A DNA stretch of 64,000 nt, taken from positions 1 through 64,000 of the forward strand of contig JAVBPH010000017.1 in the NCBI GenBank assembly GCA_031549725.1. Direction: 5' to 3'. Below, piece after piece: positions 35,662 through 44,032 of the stretch. Each line of letters starts with the position of its first letter. The stretch's first letter is position 1. The translations under genes and the position numbers were made by a program. Below the pieces are notes generated by a model. The model did no database searches and had not been told where the DNA came from. It saw only the letters and a program-made list of their open reading frames with translations. This stretch comes from UBA937 sp031549725. Its GTDB lineage: Bacteria > Spirochaetota > Spirochaetia > Treponematales > Breznakiellaceae.

Positions 35662-36464
35662 TTAAGACCGCAGTTCATCCTTCAGCATCCGAAAAAAATT
35701 ATCCTTAGCATATTTCTCTATCCAGGGTGTATGTCCGCATTTTTCCAGACGGACCATGTTAAAAATCTTCACATGCTTCGACAGGGACTTCTCTACCCCG
35801 TCGGCGGATTGGGAATCATACTCCCCCTGGAATGATATTACAGGGCATTTAATTTTTCCGGCTTCCAGAACGAGCGCCCCCGAATCCCTCAGTGCAGATG
35901 CTTCCCGCCAAACGGTCCGGTATATTTCCAAATCCAAATGTACATGATCAGGATTGTCAGACTGATAACAATATGCATCTGCCCGGGCCATTAATTCCCC
36001 AAAGCGTTTCAGCAGTCCCGCACCGGCATGCCGGAATTAATCCCGGGCAGTATGTTTTCAACCTCTTTCCGGTCAGATCCGGAAAGCCTGTCCATTCTTA
36101 TCTTCATCAGATCCTGGTTATATTTATTTTCCAGGACTCCGGAACTGATCAGAATAAGTTTCCTGATATATTTGGGATACCTGGCGGCAAACAACATACC
36201 CAGCCAGACTCCCCAGGAATACCCAACCAGAATCACCGGAAGTTCCGCCGCAGCGGTCAGCTGGTTATACAGTTCCTGAATTTGTCCTTCCAGGGATTTT
36301 TCCGTCTGCAGCAATTCCAGGATGCCGAATTCTTCCGCCAATATTTCTGCGACAGGTTTCATCTCCCCCGAAGCTCCCGGGCCTCCGTGCAGAAGCCCTA
36401 TTCTCCAGGGAGGGTTTCCATAAACCCTGATACTTTGTTCTATACCTTCCTTTTGTCCTTTCAC
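35662..36464 (-). pseudogene. Alpha/beta hydrolase split by a single frameshift
   Basis: Two frames together make one alpha/beta hydrolase of about 267 residues. The first (36464-36009) has the oxyanion motif LLHGGPGASGE and nucleophile elbow GYSWG. The second (ending 35662) has the acid in GEYDS and the histidine in KCGHTPW. At about 36020-36030 the first frame stops after GMPVRDC, while a one-base shift reads GLLKRFGELMARADAY and continues. All catalytic residues are intact apart from the shift. It could be a recent pseudogene, a sequencing error or, less likely, programmed frameshifting. Confidence 0.82.
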
Positions 36465-36485
36465 AATATTTTACCAAATACAGGA

Positions 36486-36950
36486 TTAATCAAAATCTTT
36501 TTTCAGATACACCATATCAACCAGCTGTATACCGTTATCAAAAATCGGATGATCATAATGATCGGTAAAAAAATTCTTCACCCTATGGGATACTTTAAAT
36601 CCGCAGTGTTCATAAAAAGAAATTATGCCGGGACTTTCCCCGGTACCAACCAGCATGGAGGAAAATCTGTCTTTGTAATAATCAAAAAGAAATCTGACTA
36701 GCGTACTGCCGTACCCCTGTCCCTGGTATTCCGGATTGGTGGCCAGGTTTTTTAATTCACAAACCGATTCATCAATTTTTGCCACCACGCAAATACTTTT
36801 AACATCATCATCAAACAGGGCAAACATATCTCCCTGTTCCAGATACCGGTCAATCATGCTTTCCTGTTCATCCGCCAGCAGGAGCAAATCGAGGAACTGT
36901 TTTTTGTTGCGGGTAATTTTTTCTATCCGCATGGAATCTGTATTTTTCAA
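36486..36950 (-). CDS. GNAT-family N-acetyltransferase
   Basis: A 154-residue protein with the GNAT core. A strand, ELKNLATNPEYQGQGYGSTLV, includes the acetyl-CoA pyrophosphate loop (QGQGYGS, the Q/RxxGxG/A motif), and the later FYEHCGFKVSHRV is the usual motif B end. The length is typical. The substrate is unknown. It lies 21 bp upstream of the split hydrolase gene in the same direction, and a B element sits just before its start. Confidence 0.87.
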   Translation of the reverse strand: MKNTDSMRIEKITRNKKQFLDLLLLADEQESMIDRYLEQGDMFALFDDDVKSICVVAKIDESVCELKNLATNPEYQGQGYGSTLVRFLFDYYKDRFSSMLVGTGESPGIISFYEHCGFKVSHRVKNFFTDHYDHPIFDNGIQLVDMVYLKKDFD

Positions 36951-36965
36951 AATGAAATCCTCCTA

Positions 36966-37098
36966 GGCAAACACTGATTAATGCCCACAGAGCATTAATC
37001 AGTATATTCTTTAATGCAGGCAATTCTTTGTGCAACAAAGAATTGCGAAGGGAACCGCTGATTGGCTGCATATTGCGGCCGGTTTAATCAGCGGTTCC
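36966..37098. mobile_element. MITE-like element B, copy 3
   Basis: Left flank TA at 36964-36965, then GGCAAACACTGATTAATGC; it ends AATCAGCGGTTCC at 37098. It matches the other two copies along its length, including the AATTCTTTG / CAAAGAATT palindrome. It lies between the GNAT start and the 3' end of the broken VOC gene, whose present stop codon (37088-37090, minus strand) is inside the element. Confidence 0.87.
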
Positions 37099-37648
37099 CC
37101 AGATAACCGGATGCTCGGCTCCTCCGGTTTGGTTTATCCTGGTATATTTCCAGCCAGTGTCCGTCGGGATCTTCCAGGGTAAGCAGGCTGCCGTATTCTT
37201 CTTCCCGGATTCCCCCGATGCAAACAATTCCCAATGCAAGTGCCCGGGTGTAAAATGCCTGAATATTCTCCGTCTCAAACATGATCCGGGTTTTTACCGG
37301 AACCACCTTCCTCTTTTCTTCCGGCCTTGTCAAGAGTGCAAACGAAGTTGTTCCCAGATCAAATTCAACCCATCCGTCATTCCGGAATTTCAGTTTCAAT
37401 CCGATTTTGTTTTGATAAAAATCAACATGCCCCGCCGCAAGCAACGGGGCATGTTGGTTCTGTAAGGTATGGATTATATGCGGGTTTCATACCCCGCAAA
37501 ACAATTTCTTTGTTGCTTCAAAGAATCGACCTAAAAAGCGGGGTATGAAACCCACCTGCGAATCAATTGACCGTTCTAAATGGCCCGAGTAAACCCACAC
37601 CGCATCGATGCGTTTAATTTCCGAATTATGATGCATGACTAACATCAT
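37088..37648 (-). pseudogene. VOC/glyoxalase-family gene broken by a repeat insertion
   Basis: The N-terminal part (about 37648-37567) reads EIKRIDAVWVYSGHLERSID. The C-terminal part (37425-37088) continues DFYQNKIGLKLKF and later EDPDGHWLEIYQ, a vicinal-oxygen-chelate domain of about 130 residues. A 136-bp A-family repeat (37426-37561) lies between, and deleting it with one flanking direct repeat restores LERSIDFYQNK exactly in frame. The current C-terminus (YLGNR, stop) comes from a B element, so both ends of the gene have been reached by repeats. It is almost certainly non-functional. Confidence 0.85.
37426..37561 (+). mobile_element. Repeat family A, short form, inserted in the VOC gene
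   Basis: A 136-bp element flanked by ATCAA on both sides (37421-37425 and 37562-37566; the match extends to AATCAA). The 5' hairpin is CATGCCCCG / CGGGGCATG, the linker is GGTTCTGTAAGGTATGGAT, and the long stem is GCGGGTTTCATACCCCGC with GCGGGGTATGAAACCC. The right end is CCTGCGA, as in other A copies. It encodes no protein. The interrupted reading frame shows it moved as a unit. Confidence 0.85.
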
Positions 37649-37696
37649 ACAGTTATTATGATTTCCGGGCAATGAATATTTTTAGGTTCTGTTTGT

Positions 37697-37852
37697 TCCT
37701 TCGACAAACCCAGGGCCTTACACCCCCCGGTGATTGAGGTTCTCGAAATCACCTGTGAAAGAAAAGCTTACTTTCTCACGGGCCCTTCGAGAGCCTCAGG
37801 GACCGGGATCCCCCGGTGATTGAGGCTCTCGAAATCACCTGCGGAGGAAATG
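37697..37852. repeat. Repeat family E, two units
   Basis: Two copies of the E pattern: GGTGATTGAGGTTCTCGAAATCACC and GGTGATTGAGGCTCTCGAAATCACC in parts, separated by GGGCCCTTCGAGAGCCTCAGGG. Compared with the iol array the stem base pair changes on both sides (GTGGTT / AACCAC to GTGATT / AATCAC), a compensatory change. Confidence 0.8.
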
Positions 37853-37866
37853 TTTATGTATTAATT

Positions 37867-38301
37867 TTACAATGAAAAACTTTCCGTTTTTAAATCACAA
37901 TAGTACCGGCCTTCCTGGGCTGTAAATTTTAAAATACAATAATCAGGGTCCTGAACACCCTGGGGATAAAACATTTTATCACCTATTCTCCACATTTCCC
38001 TTTTTACGGATTCATCCTCCAGGACTTCCATGGTTCCCTTCAGCATTACCCCCTCGTAACGTATCAGGCCTTTATGGTAGAAATAAATGCAGGCGCGGGG
38101 ATTATCCCTGTACTGGGTTACCCTCCGGGAAGATGTGTTGGTACTGAAATAAAATACCCGGACTCCTTCCCTTTTCCGGGGAGGCAGCATGGCTTTTATA
38201 TTGGGGAAACCTCCGCTGTCAATTGATCCAATCAGGGCGGCCCTTTGCCTTGCAATAAATGATTCAATTTTTTTCAAATTTATTATAGGTTTTTCTTTCA
38301 T
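37867..38301 (-). CDS. Pyridoxamine-5'-phosphate-oxidase-like flavin-binding protein
   Basis: A 144-residue split-barrel protein with the pattern IESFIARQRAALIGSIDSGGFPN, then VFYFSTNTSSRRVTQYRDNPRACIYF and YEGVMLKGTMEVLED. This is the layout of general-stress/PPOX-class FMN- or F420-binding proteins. GGAGG seven bases before the ATG at 38301 favours it over an upstream ATG. The reaction and substrate are unknown. It stands alone among repeats. Confidence 0.85.
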   Translation of the reverse strand: MKEKPIINLKKIESFIARQRAALIGSIDSGGFPNIKAMLPPRKREGVRVFYFSTNTSSRRVTQYRDNPRACIYFYHKGLIRYEGVMLKGTMEVLEDESVKREMWRIGDKMFYPQGVQDPDYCILKFTAQEGRYYCDLKTESFSL

Positions 38302-38436
38302 GGGGTTGTCCTCCAAATAATTAATGCATGAAAATTCACATATCATACACCAGGGTTATAAACAGAAAATTATATCACTGTCAGGGGGAAAATAGAATCG
38401 ATCTATTACTATTGCATGTGATATTAATATAATCAA

Positions 38437-39045
38437 TCAGGACCGGGTTTTATTGACCAGCTTATACGTATACAGAACCCTCCGGTCCGATAAGTCCCAG
38501 GAGGCGGTCTCCTGTTCAACCAGGCCGGGATGTTTTTTCGAAATATCCCGCAGGGAATTGCCCACGGATTTTCTCAGGTATTCACTCTCACTGTTTTTAT
38601 TCCGGCTGATCAGCCCTATGGCAGCGCCCGGGTTATCCCTAAAGTAATCACGGCCGGTCCATATCCGGAGCCCCTCGGTAACCGCCCGGCAGACATTGGG
38701 ATTTTTATCGTCAAGCCATTCCTTAATAACCGGAAGAGCTTTTTTATATCCCCGGTCCTTACAGAATTGATCAAATGATTTGGCCAGGATTTCCTGAACC
38801 TGCCAGCTTGGATCGAGGCTCACCTCATTTTTTAAAACCGGCAGGGCTTGGTCATTTTCCGAAGCCATATATCCCAGGATAAACACCCCCACGCTGCGGA
38901 TCTGGTAATGATCATTTTTTAGAAGATCCCTGGCCAGGGACATATTCTTTGCATCAGAGCCGGGTTTGAACAGGTCCCGGGCTGCCATCTCGATAGGTTT
39001 GAATCCGTGCTCGACCTTCAAAAGTCCCTTTAATATTTCTTCCAT
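38437..39045 (-). CDS. DNA alkylation repeat (AlkD-like) protein
   Basis: About 202 residues of short alpha-helical HEAT-like repeats: MSLARDLLKNDHYQIRSVGVFILG, then VQEILAKSFDQFCKDRGYKKALPVIKEWLDDKNPNVCRAV in segments, and LRKSVGNSLRDISKKHPGLV. This matches the DNA_alkylation/AlkD group of glycosylase-like proteins. Whether it has glycosylase activity is uncertain. The upstream ATG at 39084 is possible, but a GGGGGA site and the family start favour 39045. Confidence 0.72.
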   Translation of the reverse strand: MEEILKGLLKVEHGFKPIEMAARDLFKPGSDAKNMSLARDLLKNDHYQIRSVGVFILGYMASENDQALPVLKNEVSLDPSWQVQEILAKSFDQFCKDRGYKKALPVIKEWLDDKNPNVCRAVTEGLRIWTGRDYFRDNPGAAIGLISRNKNSESEYLRKSVGNSLRDISKKHPGLVEQETASWDLSDRRVLYTYKLVNKTRS

Positions 39046-39126
39046 GAAATCCGGTTCCCCCTGATATGCGGTTCCCAGAAACATACCGGCGCATCATTTA
39101 CGCAGCACCGCCTTCCCGGTTATGAT

Positions 39127-39975
39127 TTAAGGATTCCAGGGATGTCCCACCGGAGTTTGATAGGTTCCCAATGACCCCGGATCAACCTTTCCCATTAATA
39201 TTTTATCATCAATAAGCAGGATCTTGCCACTGGCATCAAAGGGATAAAAATAATCACAGTCTTCGGGAACAGCCGAACCAAGCAGATAAACACCCTTGGC
39301 TGTTTTAGGATTTCCTTCGACATAAAAATAAATTACCGGGAAGGTCTTATCCAATAATTCCGCCAGTTTTTCCTTCCGGGTAATGTGTATTTTTAAGGTA
39401 TCATAAGAATTTTCAATACCATATTCATTTTCAGACAGCACAATTTCATGATCAGTCTCATACTCATCAACCAGGGGGATCAAAACAATATTGACGGACT
39501 GGTTAATCGACGGATCGTAATAATTATCAATGTAAAAAACTTTTCTGCCGTCCTTGATCCATAATTCCATCTGATCACAATCCGTAAAAAACAAATAATC
39601 AAACAACAGGCGGTCCTTTACCGTTATGTCAGCTTTTTCAAAATACGTTTCCAATACTCCGTACAAAAGGGAATCCCCGCTGTTTTCTTCAAAGACCTGG
39701 TAGGAGTTAAACATGGGTTCAATGTAAAGGGTTGTTTTGCCTATTTTTGCTTTGGAAATCAGGAAGCTGGCATATTCCGCTGCGTAGGAAAATTTTGCGG
39801 GATGGAACCCCAATTTTTCATAATTCAATTTTTTGAAATGTTCCAACTGGTCGGTGCTGATGTCCAGCAACGCCATTACCTGGTCACTGGGCGGACAGTT
39901 TTGACATGCTGTAAAAAATACTGTGACTGCGGACACCAGCAAAAGCACTGTTCCGGGGGATGTTCTCTTTTTCAT
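39127..39975 (-). CDS. Putative lipoprotein, unknown function
   Basis: A 282-residue protein with signal VLLLVSAVTVFFTAC (lipobox FTAC, Cys24) followed by QNCPPSDQV. The mature part is rich in Asp, Tyr and Phe, with no family I recognise. A cytosolic enzyme is excluded by the signal. It is followed downstream by the AlkD-like gene after an 80-bp gap in the same direction. Confidence 0.7.
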   Translation of the reverse strand: MKKRTSPGTVLLLVSAVTVFFTACQNCPPSDQVMALLDISTDQLEHFKKLNYEKLGFHPAKFSYAAEYASFLISKAKIGKTTLYIEPMFNSYQVFEENSGDSLLYGVLETYFEKADITVKDRLLFDYLFFTDCDQMELWIKDGRKVFYIDNYYDPSINQSVNIVLIPLVDEYETDHEIVLSENEYGIENSYDTLKIHITRKEKLAELLDKTFPVIYFYVEGNPKTAKGVYLLGSAVPEDCDYFYPFDASGKILLIDDKILMGKVDPGSLGTYQTPVGHPWNP

Positions 39976-40106
39976 TTTTTACCTGTTATTATTCAGTATA
40001 GTACAAACGCCCTTATAATACCTGGACGATTATGTATACCTACCGGTAGGTATACACTTTCCCATTCAACATGTTCATCACCAAAATGATCTTCAGCATT
40101 CCCCAA

Positions 40107-40273
40107 AATGAAGATACCCCGGGGCAGAGTCTCGGGTTATCTTCATTGTAGAGGAAATTATTATACAGGCTGAGGGTTCATACCACATACAAACGTTTCA
40201 ACCTTCATCCAGGGCGTTAAAAAATCAACCGATGCAAGCCTCGGGGTATGAACCCCAACAGCCTTCCACTCAA
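40107..40273 (+). repeat. Repeat family C, copy 2
   Basis: 167 bp matching copies at 19924 and 53775. The 5' hairpin differs from copy 1 in both arms together (AAGAACCCC becomes AAGATACCCC; GGGGTTCTT becomes GGGTTATCTT), preserving pairing. The long stem is GGCTGAGGGTTCATACC / GGTATGAACCCCAACAGCC. It runs directly into an A-family copy, making a composite. Confidence 0.92.
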
Positions 40274-40408
40274 CAACCCCGCCGCATCGGGGCATGTTGG
40301 TTCTGTAGGGTCAGGATTTTATGCGGGTTTAATACCCCGCACAACAATTTCTTTGTTACTTCAAAGAATCGCCCTAAAGAGCGGGGTCTTAAACCCGCCT
40401 GCGAATAA
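40266..40408 (+). repeat. Repeat family A, short form, copy 2
   Basis: Matches the 37426-37561 element: CCCCGCCGCATCGGGG hairpin, GGTTCTGTAGGG linker, stem GCGGGTTTAATACCCCGC with GCGGGGTCTTAAACCCGC, end CCTGCGAAT. One stem pair is mismatched. It directly abuts the C copy. Confidence 0.87.
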
Positions 40409-40579
40409 CAGCATCCGTCGCACCGGACGGGAACCGGCGGGTTTATATAAAATCCCTTGACAACCCTTACCTATTCAGAAACTATGCATTATACTATGGA
40501 TATGATTTTCAGATCACATTTATCAATTTTCAGAGCCCTTGACACAAGGCCTGTCTCCGGGATATATTCCTTTCATTCC

Positions 40580-40653
40580 GGGGGTGTAGCTCAGTTGGCT
40601 AGAGCGTTTGAATGGCATTCAAAAGGCCAGGGGTTCAATTCCCCTCACCTCCA
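40580..40653 (+). tRNA. tRNA-Ala (anticodon GGC)
   Basis: 74 nt. The acceptor is GGGGGTG with CACCTCC (one G-T), and the D arm is GCTCAGTTGGCTAGAGC. The anticodon stem TTTGA / TCAAA frames loop ATGGCAT (anticodon GGC), and the T arm is AGGGG-TTCAATT-CCCCT. The discriminator is A and there is no encoded CCA. The next protein gene starts 36 bp downstream with no clear terminator between. Confidence 0.96.
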
Positions 40654-40689
40654 GAATTTTCCATCTTTTTTCCAATATTTTATTTTGCC

Positions 40690-42339
40690 ATGAGTGAAAA
40701 CGATATGTTCCAGGGCGACATGGATCCTGAAATTGCTGAACTCCTGGGTGCTTCCACCGGATCAAATCAAACCTCACAGAAAGACATTCCTCCGGATTAC
40801 TCAAGCCTTTTTAATGATGATGAAAGAGAAGAGGTGGATGCGCCGGAAATAGATCTTACCGAAACTTCCTTTCCCCAGATTACAAAACGTTTTTCAGATA
40901 CGCCCATTACCATTTTTAACGATCCCAATTATTATAAATCCGTCCTTTCCAGTGAGGGTGATATATCCCAGCGGGTGCATAATATCCTGCAAAAATATAT
41001 CAATGCCAAAGACCCAAAGGACAGGAGCGTCTTCCGCCAGCAGTTTATCACCGCATACTGGGATTTCCTTATTAATATTGCCAGAAAAACCCCGGGGAGA
41101 ATTCCCGAAGCAAAAAGAAACCTGCTCCGGTTCGGCATTCTCCACCCCAATTTTATTGAAGCCGGTGACCGGGAATTTTTTTCCAAAGTCATTGTAGAAA
41201 ACGACATGAACCAGCCCATTTATTATCTTGATGAATGGATTAAGGCTGTGGGAACCGGCGCCATAAGAAATTCCAGTACCGATGAGGTCCGGATTGCCAA
41301 GTCCAATTCCCAGATGAAACTGATGCAGCTCCTGGAAAAAGCTGCGGGAAAAAGGGATGGAGCCAAGAATCTTTTAAAGGCAAAAAGCGAAGAGCGGATA
41401 CACTTTGAAAACACCCTTAAGCATAAGATGGATTTTATAATGGAACATTATCCCATAGAGGGTATGTCCGATATTTACTCGAATTATACGGAAACCCAGA
41501 AAAAGGAATTTTCGGAAATTCAGGAAATCCTGAAAACCATGCTCCGGTCCGACCGGGAGCTGGAACTATTTATCCGGGATTTCCGTCAGGCCGAAGCGGA
41601 TGTAAGAACCATAGAGCAGAAAATTGAAGAGGAAGGGGTGGTTGTTGAAGTTGACATGAGGGCAATAGATACGGAATTTGAAACTGTCCGGCAGATGACT
41701 AAAATGACCATTGGCCGGCAGGGAAACCATTTCCCTATCCTCACCAAGGAATACTTCCGCTGCAGCCCCAACGATATAGCATACCGGGAAAATGTAATTC
41801 TCATCCTTACCTGGCTGGAAAGTATTGATCCGGAAGTGTTCTGCCGGTCCTACAAAAACCGCCTGAACCGGATTGTTCCTTACATTGTATTACTGCCTTC
41901 TTATGGGGATATGGGGATCTGCTGGGAACCCTTTGACCGGTTCAACCGGGCCACCAGCCGGGGCCGGATTGCATTGCCCATGTACCCAAAAAACCTGAAC
42001 CTGGCAATCCTTTCCGCCGCGGCGGACCTGCGCTGGCAGGTTGCAAAGGAAAAGGCTTCCTATTACTGGATGGAGGAAGGCATCACGGGTAATTATTACC
42101 AGTGGTTTACCTCCAGGAAACTGAAGGGCGACGTGAAGGAATACTTTATACAGGATTACATCATCTGGATTACCAAGGAAAGCGAAGGCATCCAGAAACT
42201 TGATAAGGAAATCCGGGGGTTTTTCTGGCGTTACCTGCCCTTCTCCCAGGCGGTTAAGGATAAACTGAAAGGCCGGAGCTATGTGTACCAGGAACTGTAC
42301 CAGCGGGATATAAACCGGTCCATGTCCGACGGGTATTGA
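40690..42339 (+). CDS. Conserved-looking protein of unknown function
   Basis: A 549-residue soluble protein. Residues 1-60 are acidic and disordered-looking (FQGDMDPEIAELLG). The rest is helical, with a probable coiled coil at about 190-310 (KLMQLLEKAAGKRD, then DRELELFIRDFRQAEAD). The C-terminal 150 residues contain many Trp and Tyr (SYYWMEEGITGNYYQWF). I recognise no family. The ATG at 40690 is used because the longer frame would begin inside tRNA-Ala. The short gap to the tRNA suggests possible co-transcription. Confidence 0.72.
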   Translation: MSENDMFQGDMDPEIAELLGASTGSNQTSQKDIPPDYSSLFNDDEREEVDAPEIDLTETSFPQITKRFSDTPITIFNDPNYYKSVLSSEGDISQRVHNILQKYINAKDPKDRSVFRQQFITAYWDFLINIARKTPGRIPEAKRNLLRFGILHPNFIEAGDREFFSKVIVENDMNQPIYYLDEWIKAVGTGAIRNSSTDEVRIAKSNSQMKLMQLLEKAAGKRDGAKNLLKAKSEERIHFENTLKHKMDFIMEHYPIEGMSDIYSNYTETQKKEFSEIQEILKTMLRSDRELELFIRDFRQAEADVRTIEQKIEEEGVVVEVDMRAIDTEFETVRQMTKMTIGRQGNHFPILTKEYFRCSPNDIAYRENVILILTWLESIDPEVFCRSYKNRLNRIVPYIVLLPSYGDMGICWEPFDRFNRATSRGRIALPMYPKNLNLAILSAAADLRWQVAKEKASYYWMEEGITGNYYQWFTSRKLKGDVKEYFIQDYIIWITKESEGIQKLDKEIRGFFWRYLPFSQAVKDKLKGRSYVYQELYQRDINRSMSDGY

Positions 42340-42441
42340 TCCGGCAGCCTCAATGCAGGCGGACCCGCGAAACAACCGTTAACATTACCCTAAAAATAAG
42401 TCTCCTTATTCAACAGTCCATTAAAGAACTAAGAACGGATT

Positions 42442-42735
42442 TTATTCCTTATCCTTTTTAGGCGGCTGCTTCCGGCCGAACAGGGGATCGAAGTTTTTTT
42501 CCACATCCACCTTTTTGGTAAAAATCTTTATCACCGCCCGGTAAATAATAAATGATAGTACGATGGATAAAATAAAAACCACGGGGATTCCCCAGGCTGC
42601 CGATTCTGCAGGCAGCAGGGGCATGATCAAATACCCATATACAGCCAGAAGCAGTCCAATGCACAGCAGCGTAACCAGGATATTAAATGCTGTTGCCCCG
42701 AGGATAAATAAAATTGAATTTGATTTCTTGCTCAT
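42442..42735 (-). CDS. Small two-helix membrane protein next to lspA
   Basis: A 97-residue protein with two or three hydrophobic segments (residues about 8-35, and 45-67) and a charged C-terminus (FGRKQPPKKDKE). Its ATG overlaps the lspA stop (ATGA), so translation is coupled. No recognised domain is seen; the linkage suggests a role in envelope or lipoprotein maturation, but that is inference. Confidence 0.7.
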   Translation of the reverse strand: MSKKSNSILFILGATAFNILVTLLCIGLLLAVYGYLIMPLLPAESAAWGIPVVFILSIVLSFIIYRAVIKIFTKKVDVEKNFDPLFGRKQPPKKDKE

Positions 42736-43253
42736 TTCACTTCCTTCCTTTTATCAGGTAAAAACATGGTGACCACCAGGAGGATACCGCACACAACCAC
42801 ACTGGCATCTGCTACATTGAATGTGGGCCAACGGTCCAATCCAAAGATGCCAAAAAATTTTACACTGATAAAATCCACCACCCCGTCGGGACGGAAAATT
42901 CTGTCTATCAGATTGCCCAATCCTCCGCCGACAATTCCCGCTACGGCCCACCGCTGGAGATTGGTAAAATCATTGGATTTAAAATAATACCAGACCAGCA
43001 AAGCCAAAACAACCAGGGGAAATACCACAAACACCAGGGGTTTGATAATATCCGGGATGCCATGGCCTAAACTAAAGGCAATTGCCTTGTTCCTGACATG
43101 GGTAATCCATAGCAAATCTCCGCCGAACACGCTTTTTATGACGGTTCCGTCACCCGGCCAATTGGCGGCAATAATTGCTTTTGTAATCTGATCAACCAAA
43201 ATAATAGCTGCGGTCAGGATAAAGGGTTTTACCTTTGCAGATTCAATGTTCAT
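42732..43253 (-). CDS. lspA: Lipoprotein signal peptidase II
   Basis: Cleaves prolipoprotein signal peptides in the inner membrane, consistent with the many lipoproteins here. The 173-residue protein has four membrane segments, VDQITKA near the N-terminus, and the two catalytic aspartates in GNLIDRIFRPDGVVDFI and FNVADASV. The length is normal. It lies between the Nif3-family gene (18 bp upstream) and the small membrane gene (4-bp overlap), so these form an operon. Confidence 0.95.
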   Translation of the reverse strand: MNIESAKVKPFILTAAIILVDQITKAIIAANWPGDGTVIKSVFGGDLLWITHVRNKAIAFSLGHGIPDIIKPLVFVVFPLVVLALLVWYYFKSNDFTNLQRWAVAGIVGGGLGNLIDRIFRPDGVVDFISVKFFGIFGLDRWPTFNVADASVVVCGILLVVTMFLPDKRKEVK

Positions 43254-43270
43254 TGATTACTCCCATATTT

Positions 43271-44032
43271 TTATAAACCGGTGGGTACATCTATAAATTC
43301 GACTTCCGTTCCCAGATCGGCCGCGGTACGTTCCATAACCCGCCGGACTCCCCATACTTCGGTGGAATAATGGCCGCCGGCGATCATATTCAATCCGCTT
43401 TCCAGGACCTGGTGATACACATCATGGGACATTTCCCCGGTCACATACAGATCTATCCCATCCCGGATTGCATCCAGCGCATCATGGGCGCCGCCGCCGG
43501 AAACAACCGCACAGGTGGTATTTTCCTTTTTGCCGAAGGGATATATCCCCAGGGGCGGCCGGCCCATAAACGTTATTTTCTTTACCGCCTCATCAACCGT
43601 CAGCGGCGCCGAAAGGGTTCCCTGGTATCCGACCATTTTCCCATGGTAAAGACCAAAGGGGCTGGGCTCCTTTACACCCAGCATTTCAACCAGCGCCGCA
43701 TTATTTCCCAGTTCAGGATGCTGGTCCAGGGGAAGGTGCACCGCATACAAGGCAATATTGTTTTCCAGAAGCAGCTGAAGCCGTTTCCTGTGGCTTCCGG
43801 CTACGGCCAGGGGCTGTCCCCAAAACAGGCCGTGGTGAACAAAAAGCATTCCCGCGCCGCTGGTTATGGTCCGTTCAAAGGTTTCCAGGCTGGCGTCCAC
43901 GGCAAAGGCAATTTTCCCGATTTCCCGGCTATCATTGTCCACCTGCAGACCGTTTAGTGAAGCATCGGCGGCACCGAACCCGTCGATATCAAAAAGCGAT
44001 CTGAAATATGCGTCCCATTTCCGGCTGGTCAT
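43271..44032 (-). CDS. Nif3-like dinuclear metal-centre protein (YbgI/YqfO family)
   Basis: A 253-residue protein. Motifs are NGLQVDN, AVDASLETFERTI, FVHHGLFWGQ and, near the C-terminus, TGEMSHDVYH and AGGHYSTEVWGVR. The histidines and glutamates of these blocks form the dimetal site of the Nif3/GTP-cyclohydrolase-I-type-2 fold. The molecular function of the family is unsettled. The start at 44032 overlaps the preceding gene's stop (ATGA). A longer start at 44068 is possible but lacks support. Confidence 0.88.
   Translation of the reverse strand: MTSRKWDAYFRSLFDIDGFGAADASLNGLQVDNDSREIGKIAFAVDASLETFERTITSGAGMLFVHHGLFWGQPLAVAGSHRKRLQLLLENNIALYAVHLPLDQHPELGNNAALVEMLGVKEPSPFGLYHGKMVGYQGTLSAPLTVDEAVKKITFMGRPPLGIYPFGKKENTTCAVVSGGGAHDALDAIRDGIDLYVTGEMSHDVYHQVLESGLNMIAGGHYSTEVWGVRRVMERTAADLGTEVEFIDVPTGL

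Noticed and set aside
40612..40689. Longer N-terminus for the 40690 gene
   Set aside because: It would start inside tRNA-Ala, and the ATG at 40690 is the natural start after the tRNA.
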